A stretch of 52,254 nucleotides of DNA from a virus, in the IMG/VR virus record IMGVR_UViG_3300024344_000020, positions 1 to 52,254 of that record, one strand, 5' to 3'. Both the position numbers and the translations under genes were made by a program. Each line of letters opens with the position of its first letter. Positions within the stretch are counted from its first letter, which is position 1. Under the pieces are notes generated by a model that was not told the origin of the DNA, made no database searches, and was given only the letters and a program-made list of their open reading frames with translations. Shown in pieces: positions 1 to 7,107 of this stretch.

Positions 1-1
1 T

Positions 2-394
2 GACACAGCAGCAGCTAATGCCTTAGATGATTATGAGGAAGGTACTTGGACTCCTGCTACTTCCACAAGCGGCTATACCATAACAAATACATCGGGTTAT
101 TATACTAAAATAGGAAATATTGTTAGTCTGACTGGTCAGTTCACCATTTCTGTAGTAGGAACTAATAATGCAATTTTAAGCATTACGGGGCTTCCTTATA
201 CTTCCGCAACAGTAACTGGTTTCCATTATGTAGGTGTAGGCAGGGAGGTTCAGACAAGGGGACAGATGTATGTTACTCAAGTAAATGCAGGTCAGTCGGT
301 TATGGGTATGAATGCGATGGACGGGGTTGTAGCAGGAGATGCCAAGGTGTTTGTAACAGACAAGTATTCATTCAATGTAACATACCGAGTTTAA
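2..394 (+). CDS. Tail fibre protein, C-terminal part (5' end outside window)
   Basis: An open frame runs in from base 2 and stops at 392-394, giving 130 residues. It begins with the phrase NALDDYEEGTWTP, followed by GYYTKIGNIV. This pairing is very common at the C-terminal end of marine phage tail fibres and tail-associated structural proteins. It should form part of the host-recognition fibre. The gene at 52083 at the other end of the window starts a fibre and is cut off, so the two are probably halves of one gene. Joined end to end they are out of frame, so sequence is missing between them. The family assignment is solid; the receptor is unknown. Confidence 0.8.
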   Translation, partial: DTAAANALDDYEEGTWTPATSTSGYTITNTSGYYTKIGNIVSLTGQFTISVVGTNNAILSITGLPYTSATVTGFHYVGVGREVQTRGQMYVTQVNAGQSVMGMNAMDGVVAGDAKVFVTDKYSFNVTYRV

Positions 395-450
395 TTACTC
401 CAAGTGGATTCTTGGAACGGACAAATTATTAACAACATAGGAACAAACAA

Positions 451-720
451 ATGGCTTTAAAAAAAACAGAAGTAGTAGATAAAACAGAGGTTTTAGAGAA
501 CGGTACAATTCAAATCCGTACAGCAACAAGAATTGATGAGGACGGTACATTATTATCATCATCATTTCACAGACACGTGCTTACACCAGGTCAAGACTTA
601 ACAGACCAAGACCCAAAGGTAGTAGCTATTGCTAATGCTGTATGGACACCAGAAGTAGTATCAGCGTATAACGATATGATTGCTGCTCAAGAAGCGGAGA
701 TGGCTACTGAAGCTGAGTAA
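451..720 (+). CDS. Small acidic protein after the fibre gene, unknown function
   Basis: An 89-residue protein with no signal peptide or membrane segment. The N-terminal half is beta-rich with alternating charged residues, and the C-terminus is helical and acidic (ending EAEMATEAE). It follows the fibre gene and precedes the small membrane genes, all on the same strand. The upstream base run AACATAGGAACAAACAAATG provides an AGGA-type ribosome site. I do not recognise a family. Its position among fibre genes suggests a small virion or fibre-associated protein, but this is only inference. Confidence 0.7.
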   Translation: MALKKTEVVDKTEVLENGTIQIRTATRIDEDGTLLSSSFHRHVLTPGQDLTDQDPKVVAIANAVWTPEVVSAYNDMIAAQEAEMATEAE

Positions 721-752
721 AAACACCAACTTAATTAAACTTGAAGGACAGT

Positions 753-1016
753 ATGACAACTAAGAAACAAGAACAGGAATCGTGGCACTTATCTAAGACT
801 GTCAACATATCACACCTAGCCACTACAGTAGTCCTGGTAGTAGGTATGGTATCTTATATAGGCGATATAGAGAGGGCAGTAGCAGTACAACAAGCTGAGA
901 TAGTTAACATTAAAGCTAAGATGGTAGAACATAAGGGTTCTTATGATGATATGTTTAGCCGTATCGATAAGAAGCTAGATAGATTATTTGAATTATTTCA
1001 CGAGAGTAAGGGATAA
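753..1016 (+). CDS. Small membrane protein with coiled-coil tail (holin or spanin partner candidate)
   Basis: An 87-residue protein with a short cytoplasmic N-terminus, one hydrophobic segment at about residues 21-36, then a long charged helix ending in heptad-like KKLDRLFELF. I chose ATG 753 over the upstream TTG at 741 because AAGGA sits directly ahead of 753. It lies just before the lipoprotein gene at 1020, so the pair resembles a lysis cassette. Known holins and inner-membrane spanins share this size and topology, but no sequence motif decides between them. Small one-TM proteins of this kind are common beside tail genes in marine phages. Confidence 0.65.
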   Translation: MTTKKQEQESWHLSKTVNISHLATTVVLVVGMVSYIGDIERAVAVQQAEIVNIKAKMVEHKGSYDDMFSRIDKKLDRLFELFHESKG

Positions 1017-1019
1017 GTA

Positions 1020-1412
1020 ATGTATGGTAGCAATAGAAACAATAGTTCTAATACCAGATTGCTGGCTGCTATATCCCTATCTTCTCTGCTCCTAACCTCT
1101 TGCTCTAGCCTAGAACTAAAGAACCTAGGTAAGTCAGTAGCTACTACAGGTGTTACTTATGTAATCGCTGGACCTATCCCTGCTATAGCTAACGCAGCTA
1201 CTAGTATGGCATACGATGAGATAGTACCTGACAGTCCTGAGGTTACCGATATAGAGACGAAAGAACAGGCAGTGGCATACGTAGCTAAGGAGTGGAGTAA
1301 AGACCTCTTATATGGCTTCCTAGCGTTCCTGTTGGTCACTAACATAGTAGTACCTTGGTTGACTAGAAGACAAGGATATGCTAAGGCTAAAGATAAATAC
1401 AAAAACACTTGA
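1020..1412 (+). CDS. Lipoprotein with C-terminal membrane segment, u-spanin-like
   Basis: A 130-residue protein. Residues 13-28 form a lipoprotein signal with lipobox LLTSC, predicting lipidation at Cys28. A second hydrophobic segment, about residues 96-114, lies near the C-terminus and is followed by a basic tail (RRQGYAKAKDKYK). A lipid anchor at one end and a membrane helix at the other is the layout of unimolecular spanins such as T1 gp11, which has almost the same length and bridges outer and inner membranes for the last step of lysis. A weaker hydrophobic stretch lies at residues 42-58. It follows a one-TM protein gene with a 3-bp gap. The spanin role is inferred from topology alone. 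Confidence 0.6.
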   Translation: MYGSNRNNSSNTRLLAAISLSSLLLTSCSSLELKNLGKSVATTGVTYVIAGPIPAIANAATSMAYDEIVPDSPEVTDIETKEQAVAYVAKEWSKDLLYGFLAFLLVTNIVVPWLTRRQGYAKAKDKYKNT

Positions 1413-1437
1413 CAATCTAACAAAAGTGTGATATAAT
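1409..1437 (+). promoter_or_regulatory. Sigma70-type promoter, late left arm
   Basis: TTGACA at 1409-1414 and TATAAT at 1432-1437 are separated by exactly 17 bases, a perfect consensus match. The -35 overlaps the end of the spanin-like gene, whose stop is at 1410-1412, and the next gene starts at 1466. It should drive the virion and ejection genes from 1466 to 13923 using host RNA polymerase. Confidence 0.85.
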
Positions 1438-1465
1438 CGATATCTTTATAATAAAGGTTAATAAG

Positions 1466-1687
1466 ATGTCTAACAAGAAAGAAACAAACAACAACTCTAT
1501 AACAGTAGATGAAGAAGTAATTGATATTAATTCTTTATCTGATGAGTCAAGAATGTACTTAGACCATTTAGTTGATTTAGATAAACAAGTACAACAACTA
1601 AACTTTAAACTACAACAAGTAAGAACAGCTAAGACAGCTTTCTTAACTATGTTTAAGAACAGTAAGGATATTATAAAAAAGGAATAA
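1466..1687 (+). CDS. Small DUF6447-like protein
   Basis: A 73-residue protein. The central pattern ITVDEEVIDINSLSDESR, followed by a helical segment LDKQVQQLNFKLQQVRTAKTAF, looks like the small phage family I know as DUF6447 (beta hairpin, then a helix with a QLN...Q..TA pattern). Its function is not established. It is the first gene downstream of the promoter at 1409-1437 and lies 3 bases ahead of the Gln/Asn-rich virion protein gene. The family call is from memory of the pattern and is moderate. Confidence 0.65.
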   Translation: MSNKKETNNNSITVDEEVIDINSLSDESRMYLDHLVDLDKQVQQLNFKLQQVRTAKTAFLTMFKNSKDIIKKE

Positions 1688-1690
1688 TAT

Positions 1691-3343
1691 ATGGCAACAA
1701 CAGGACTACCAGAAGAAGCTAAACCAGGTTACTACGACAGTAAAGGAGCATCTAAATCAAAAGCTGCTTATGATGTAGTAGCTGGTAATATTAAAGCACC
1801 TACAATACCTACTGGTGCAAAGCAGAAATATGAGAAAGGCACAGTGGGCACTGGGGAGATTCTTACTTCAGCTACTATGGGTGCTCCTACTTCTGTTAGT
1901 GGAAGAGCTATCTCTAAGCCTACGTTAGGAGCTGCAGATAAAGCAACTACTACAGGCATTAAAGCACCTACTGCTGTTAGAGCTTCTGGGTTTACTGCCG
2001 ATACTTCAGGCAAAGCTCCTACTGCTATTGGTGAGAAAGCTACTGGATTAACTGATACGGTAGCAGCACAGACAGGTAAAGCATCTACTATGACCGCAGC
2101 TACAGATACGGGGGCTATGACAGGAGCTCTTGCTGGTAGCGTTACTGGTGCGTTATCTGCTGGTTCTAAAGCTACTGCAGCTACAGGAACTACTCCTAGT
2201 GCTGCTTTAATGTCTACACAGTATAAGAACCTTATGGCTGATGTAGATGCTGATGGTGTTCCTAAGTTTGCTAAGCCTGCGTTAGAAGCTGCTGAGGCTG
2301 TGTTAGCTGCTAGAGGTATGGGTAAGTCTACTGTAGCAAGAGAAGCTATTATGTCAGCCATATCACAGGCTGCATTACCTATTGCGTCACAGAACGCACA
2401 GACAGAGCAACAAACCTTTATGGCTAACTTGTCTAACCAACAACAAGTAGCTGTTCAGAATGCACAGGCTCAAGTGGGTATGGATATGTCCAACCTTAAC
2501 TATAGTCAACAGAAAGCGTTATCAAATAGTAAGTTTATGCAAACACTACAGATGACTAACTTAGGTAATAGACAACAGTCAGCTGTACAGAATGCTTTAA
2601 CTATGTCTCAGATGGACGTAGCTAACTTATCTAATGCACAGCAAGCTCAGGTAGCAAATGCTCAAGCGTTCTTACAAATGGATATGTCTAATCTATCTAA
2701 CGCACAACAAGCAGCAACGCTTAACGCTCAGATGAGACAACAAGATATGTTATCTGACCAATCAGCTACTAATGCTTCAAGACAGTTTAACGCAGCTAAT
2801 GCACAGCAGGTGAATACCTTTATGGCTAGCTTAGGTACTCAAGTAGAGACAAGTAACGCACAGAGAGCAGACGCTATCAGTCAGTATAACTCACAGTTAT
2901 CACAACAAAGAGCTGCGTTAGATGCTGGTAATAACTTACAAGCACAACAACTTAACGCACAGATTAACTCACAGATTGACCAGTTCAACTCACAACTAAG
3001 TTTTAATCAAGACCAATTCAACGTACAGAATACTAACGCTATTAATCAATCTAACGCACAGTGGAGAAGACAGTTGAACACCGCTAATACAGCAGGTGAG
3101 AACGCAATGAATCAAGCTAACGCTATCAATATGTTTAATCTTTCTGCACAGTCACAAGCGTATATGTGGCAAGAGATGAGAGACAGTGCTAACTGGGCGT
3201 TTCAATCATCTATGAACGATGCAGACGCTAAGACTAGGTTAGCTATCTCAGCTATGGGTAACGAAGCTGCTACTGATGCTGCTAAAGGTAAGGCATTAGC
3301 TAAAGCAGGTGAGTTAGCTATAGATATCTGGAAAAATTACTAG
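1691..3343 (+). CDS. Gln/Asn/Ala-rich virion protein with helical repeats
   Basis: A 550-residue protein in three parts. Residues 1-170 are Ala/Thr/Pro/Lys-rich and apparently unstructured, with many KAPT-like repeats. Residues 200-480 carry irregular repeats around NLSNAQQ and NAQ, with a pattern of long polar helices. The last about 60 residues are a helix rich in Ala and Trp. Proteins with this Q/N-rich helical repeat are common structural components of marine phages. A long helical oligomer, such as an internal core or tail needle, is plausible. It is followed closely by GNAT and ejection-type genes. Confidence 0.7.
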   Translation: MATTGLPEEAKPGYYDSKGASKSKAAYDVVAGNIKAPTIPTGAKQKYEKGTVGTGEILTSATMGAPTSVSGRAISKPTLGAADKATTTGIKAPTAVRASGFTADTSGKAPTAIGEKATGLTDTVAAQTGKASTMTAATDTGAMTGALAGSVTGALSAGSKATAATGTTPSAALMSTQYKNLMADVDADGVPKFAKPALEAAEAVLAARGMGKSTVAREAIMSAISQAALPIASQNAQTEQQTFMANLSNQQQVAVQNAQAQVGMDMSNLNYSQQKALSNSKFMQTLQMTNLGNRQQSAVQNALTMSQMDVANLSNAQQAQVANAQAFLQMDMSNLSNAQQAATLNAQMRQQDMLSDQSATNASRQFNAANAQQVNTFMASLGTQVETSNAQRADAISQYNSQLSQQRAALDAGNNLQAQQLNAQINSQIDQFNSQLSFNQDQFNVQNTNAINQSNAQWRRQLNTANTAGENAMNQANAINMFNLSAQSQAYMWQEMRDSANWAFQSSMNDADAKTRLAISAMGNEAATDAAKGKALAKAGELAIDIWKNY

Positions 3344-3355
3344 GATATTAATAAA

Positions 3356-3820
3356 ATGCCCGTACACCTAAGACAATTTGAGTATAGAGATGTAGAAGAG
3401 TTGACTAGGTTAGGTGTTATAAATCATTTAGAAAGTAGATTTGGTAAGATAGTTCCTGTTAATGAAGACTCAATTCAGAAATTAATCTTTAACGTACTAA
3501 CAGATGAAGACAGCTATATAGGTATAGTGGCGTTAGACGGTGAGAAGATAGTCGGTTATATGGTAGGTTTTATAACTAACTATTCTTTTAATGAAGATGC
3601 TTATTATGCCGCAGATGAGATGGTGTATGTGATTCCTGAGTACAGAGGTAAGTTAGTAGGTAAAAGAATACTAAAAGCTTTTCAAGACTGGGCAAAAAGA
3701 AAAGGTTGTTTAGAGGCAGTGATAGGAACGATATCAGAGATAGCAACAGAAAGAACAAAGAAATTATATAGTAAACTAGGATTCACTGAGGTGGGTTCAT
3801 TATTTAGAAAGAGGATATAA
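3356..3820 (+). CDS. GNAT-family N-acetyltransferase
   Basis: A 154-residue protein with the typical GNAT order. It has an N-terminal strand-helix region, a central strand IVALDGEKIVGYMVGF, the acetyl-CoA loop VIPEYRGKLVGKRIL (Q/R-x-x-G-x-G/A type, with R and G visible) and a C-terminal LYSKLGFTEVG motif typical of the fold. It is predicted to move an acetyl group from acetyl-CoA to an amine; the substrate is unknown. It sits inside the virion gene run, 12 bases after the previous gene and 2 bases before the next, as in many marine podoviruses. It might modify a virion or host protein. Confidence 0.85.
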   Translation: MPVHLRQFEYRDVEELTRLGVINHLESRFGKIVPVNEDSIQKLIFNVLTDEDSYIGIVALDGEKIVGYMVGFITNYSFNEDAYYAADEMVYVIPEYRGKLVGKRILKAFQDWAKRKGCLEAVIGTISEIATERTKKLYSKLGFTEVGSLFRKRI

Positions 3821-3822
3821 GT

Positions 3823-5142
3823 ATGGGTGGCGCAGTAAAAAAAATTAAAAAGGTAGTCAAGAAAGTTACCAAGGTAGTAAAGAAGGTAGTTAAAGGTATT
3901 GGTAAAGTAGCTAAGAAAGTATGGAAAGGTGTTAAAGGAGTGGTGAAGAAAGTAGGTAAAGCTGTGGGTAAGCTCGGACCACTCGCGTCCATAGCCATTG
4001 GATTTATTCCTGGCTTCCAAGGACTGTGGGCTAACGCAGGTATCTGGGGAGCTATGGGTAAAGGTGCTATTACTGGTTTCATTACTAGCGGTGGTAAGCT
4101 TAAAGGTGCTCTTGTAGGTGCAGCTGGTGGTGGTCTTGGTTATGCGGCAACTCAAGGAGCAAGTGCTTTCAAAGGAGGTTGGGATAGTATGGGAGAAGGT
4201 GCGTCAATCTCGGATAAGCTAACTGCTGGTTTTAAATCAGTAGGTTCTTCTACTTCTGAAGGTGTTACTAATATGTACAAGAGTGCTAGTGATGTTATGT
4301 CTACTGGAGACTTTGGTAAAATTAATTACTTAGATGACGCAGGTAAGAGTATATACTCTAAAACTTTATTAGATGACGCTAACGCAGAAGTAGCTTATGA
4401 TAAAGCTATTGGTGATGTTGGTCCAGATATTCACGAAAGGGCTACTCAAAACTATGTTAATAAGAATCCTGCTGAGTTTGGTAAGCGTATGTCACCTAAG
4501 GTACAACAACGTATGATGAAGATGAGTATGGAAAGCGGACAATCAGGCGCTATACAACAAGCTAAAGCATTTGGTTATAACGAGGACGTAGGTAAAGCTT
4601 TTTATAAAGATTACACAAGTACTATTCAAAGAGCACCTGGCTCAGTAGCGTATCAAAGACAGATGGAAGAGATATACGACTACTCACAGGCTGCTAATAC
4701 AGGGCTAGAACAAGGTCGTGGGTTATGGGAACAGACAGGTGGAGTTAATAAGTCAACGTCATTCGATTGGGAAGGTGGTGTAGATTCTCCATATAAATAT
4801 ACCGCTGATGGTTTAAGAGCTACACGTGCTTCAGCAGCAGGTGGCACTCCTACATATATCTCACCTCAAGACGCAACCACAACAACTGAGAAGAAGAAAG
4901 ATAAGACACCTAATCTAGCAGACGCAGCTAAGAGTTTATTTGGCAGCTCTGGTGGTTCATCAGCAGGTTTACCTTTCTCTACTGGAGACGTAGGAGACCA
5001 ATACGCTGTGGCTGGTGGGTTAACATCGGTAGGTGGTGAAGCAGGTACAGGTGTTGATTTTGCACAGGATTACGGAGGTGCGTTAGGCGGTTCTGCTTAT
5101 GCTGCATTGCAGGGCAAACGATTTAAAAGTTTATTAGGATAA
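3823..5142 (+). CDS. Internal virion / ejection protein with polycationic amphipathic N-terminus
   Basis: A 439-residue protein. Residues 1-50 are a lysine/valine array with units such as KKVVKKVTKVVKKVVKGIGK, followed by glycine-rich hydrophobic stretches at about residues 53-110 (IAIGFIPGF, GALVGAAGGGLGYAA). The rest is polar, with a Thr/Lys linker and a Gly/Ser-rich C-terminus. The N-terminus looks like a membrane-active amphipathic peptide, and the hydrophobic part could insert into a bilayer. With the two large genes that follow, it probably belongs to the proteins ejected with DNA. I know no characterised homologue. Confidence 0.7.
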   Translation: MGGAVKKIKKVVKKVTKVVKKVVKGIGKVAKKVWKGVKGVVKKVGKAVGKLGPLASIAIGFIPGFQGLWANAGIWGAMGKGAITGFITSGGKLKGALVGAAGGGLGYAATQGASAFKGGWDSMGEGASISDKLTAGFKSVGSSTSEGVTNMYKSASDVMSTGDFGKINYLDDAGKSIYSKTLLDDANAEVAYDKAIGDVGPDIHERATQNYVNKNPAEFGKRMSPKVQQRMMKMSMESGQSGAIQQAKAFGYNEDVGKAFYKDYTSTIQRAPGSVAYQRQMEEIYDYSQAANTGLEQGRGLWEQTGGVNKSTSFDWEGGVDSPYKYTADGLRATRASAAGGTPTYISPQDATTTTEKKKDKTPNLADAAKSLFGSSGGSSAGLPFSTGDVGDQYAVAGGLTSVGGEAGTGVDFAQDYGGALGGSAYAALQGKRFKSLLG

Positions 5143-5146
5143 TATA

Positions 5147-5674
5147 ATGGCAGAGAATATACAACAACATCAACAAATGGCAGAGGGTTTTGAACAACTA
5201 GGTGTTGACCCTTTTGATGCTCCTGTCCCAGGAGAGTCACTAACAGCAGACCCAGAGAACCAGAGACCTTATGAGAAACCACCAGAGTACTCTAATGTAG
5301 AGTCAGCGATGGCTGCTATCTTTGACCATCTAACGGCTGATGGTGCATACGAGAGTGTATTGGACGCTATGAGAGAAGGTGTTCCGTTAGATATGTTAGC
5401 TCAAGTATATTTAACTAAAGGCTTCCACGAGGGTAAATGGAATCCTGATTTAATGTTACTTCTTATTGAGCCTACTATCTATCTACTTATGTGGTTAGCT
5501 GCTGAGGTAGAAATTGACGCACAGTTAGACAGTGACGGTGATATCTGGGAAGAGGAAGAAGAGGATAACAAAATCAGAGAAGCTGCTAAAGAAGATATCA
5601 AGAAGCTGCAACCTGAAGAACTTAAAAGTAAGATGCCTAGTTCTTTGTTGTCTAAAATGAATGAGTTTGAGTAG
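5147..5674 (+). CDS. Virion-associated protein of a marine phage family, unknown function
   Basis: A 175-residue acidic protein. The N-terminal phrase DPFDAPVPGESLT...PYEKPP followed by a helical domain resembles a conserved protein seen in marine T4-like phages with the phrase PFDEPIPGQSLT...RPP. Residues 100-125 contain a hydrophobic stretch (LMLLLIEPTIYLLMWLAAEV), then an acidic run (DIWEEEEEDN) and a charged helix. It lies between two putative ejection proteins. Its role is unknown; a structural role is likely from position. Confidence 0.65.
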   Translation: MAENIQQHQQMAEGFEQLGVDPFDAPVPGESLTADPENQRPYEKPPEYSNVESAMAAIFDHLTADGAYESVLDAMREGVPLDMLAQVYLTKGFHEGKWNPDLMLLLIEPTIYLLMWLAAEVEIDAQLDSDGDIWEEEEEDNKIREAAKEDIKKLQPEELKSKMPSSLLSKMNEFE

Positions 5675-5685
5675 GAGGCAGAGTA

Positions 5686-7104
5686 ATGAGTTTACTTGTT
5701 GATGTAATGAGTTTTGTTGGTGGTGCTACTGATAGAGCTAGAGAGTACGATAAAGCAGAGACAGAAAGAACACAACGTCTTGCAGAGATTAAAACTAAGA
5801 GACAGGATGAATTATTAAAAACTAAATGGTCTGAAGCTAAGAAGAAAAGAGATAAGGACGTAGAGAAATACGAAGGCTTTATGGATAAGGGTGGTGATAT
5901 CACTAGCCTAAGTGCACAAGCACATCTGTTAGGTTATAAAGACGTAACTGAAATGCAGAAAGATATCATCAACACTAAGAAAGCAGGTGGTGAGTTTGCT
6001 TGGGCTAAAGCTCCTGTTATGCCTCCTGAGTTAGAGGCTATTAAGTACGCAGATGAAGATGATATATATAAGTCTATGCTTAAGACACGTGGCACTACAG
6101 CGGGTCAGATATTTGAGGCTCTAGGTGGACCTAAGAGAGAAGTTAAAGAAGAGGTAATGACAGAAGACCAAGTTGGCTCTGCACCTACTTATAGAAGAGC
6201 TACACCTAGTACTCTAACAGAAGAACAGAAGAAAACTTTATCTGGTTATACATTTAAAGATGATGAAGACGGTAAGTTAGACGTTGAGAAGAAGAAAGAC
6301 TATTACTTCACTATGTATTCTGACCCTAAGTTATTCCCTGAACTAACGAGTGTTACTCCTGCTATGAAGGAACGTATTGCTTTTGATGTAGCTAATAAAA
6401 CAATAGCCTTAAACAAAGAAGGCTTACAGGTAGATATCTTCAAAGAAACCCTAAACTCTCTAAATGCTTTTGCAACAGAACAAGATGTTGAAACAGGCGT
6501 AGACCTTTCTGATACAAGCGTCCCTCAAGCAGAGCGTATAGAAAAGAAAAAAGAAATGAACGATGCTAAGGAAGCAGCGGATAAGCTTAAAGTTAAGTTA
6601 GCTGAAGAAGAACGCAAAAGGAAAGAGTGGGAGAGACAGCAACAGGTTAAGGCAGAGAAACAAAAACAGCAAACTAAAAAAGCTATCGAGACATCTCAAC
6701 CATATAAGGTTACCGCAACTGATATTGGTTTAGCAGGTAATGTATTAGAATCAGCAACTATGCTAGTTAAAGGTAAGCCTTTACAATTCCATAACGAACT
6801 GTCTTCAGATAATAAAAATAGAATAGAAGCGGACGTAGCTGGTAACGTTAATGCTATTATGAGTCAACGAAGAATAAGTCAAACAGAAGCATATGATTTG
6901 GCTACGGCTATTGCTAAGTCTGGTCTAACACACGAAGGCGATAACGTTGTTACTGATTTATTTACTGATGAGTTCTCATATCAATCTCCTATTATGAAGT
7001 GGCAAGATGTTTATGATACTTATAATGTATTGAAGAAGAGTAATCCTTCACTAACATACGATGATGTAGTACGTGCTATCTCTAATAAAAATAAGAAAAA
7101 ATAA
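5686..7104 (+). CDS. Putative internal virion protein, coiled-coil
   Basis: A 472-residue charged protein. Residues 15-65 and about 265-325 are strongly helical with heptad-like Lys/Glu/Arg patterns (for example KLAEEERKRKEWERQQQ). There is no signal peptide or enzyme motif. A GAGG-type ribosome site (GTAGGAGGCAGAGT) precedes ATG 5686. It lies directly ahead of the giant 2271-residue gene, with a 3-base gap. By synteny with T7-type virions this is the expected place for an internal core protein. The function is inferred from position and composition only. Confidence 0.65.
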   Translation: MSLLVDVMSFVGGATDRAREYDKAETERTQRLAEIKTKRQDELLKTKWSEAKKKRDKDVEKYEGFMDKGGDITSLSAQAHLLGYKDVTEMQKDIINTKKAGGEFAWAKAPVMPPELEAIKYADEDDIYKSMLKTRGTTAGQIFEALGGPKREVKEEVMTEDQVGSAPTYRRATPSTLTEEQKKTLSGYTFKDDEDGKLDVEKKKDYYFTMYSDPKLFPELTSVTPAMKERIAFDVANKTIALNKEGLQVDIFKETLNSLNAFATEQDVETGVDLSDTSVPQAERIEKKKEMNDAKEAADKLKVKLAEEERKRKEWERQQQVKAEKQKQQTKKAIETSQPYKVTATDIGLAGNVLESATMLVKGKPLQFHNELSSDNKNRIEADVAGNVNAIMSQRRISQTEAYDLATAIAKSGLTHEGDNVVTDLFTDEFSYQSPIMKWQDVYDTYNVLKKSNPSLTYDDVVRAISNKNKKK

Positions 7105-7107
7105 TTT

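Noticed and set aside
399-416. Terminator after the fibre end
   Set aside because: TCCAAG/CTTGGA forms a small hairpin, but no T tract follows and the next gene is only 35 bp away.
1768-2361. 197-codon minus-strand open frame
   Set aside because: It is opposite the Ala/Thr-rich virion gene, whose codon bias leaves the antisense frame open. There is no ribosome site and the composition (Ala/Val/Pro) mirrors the sense repeats.
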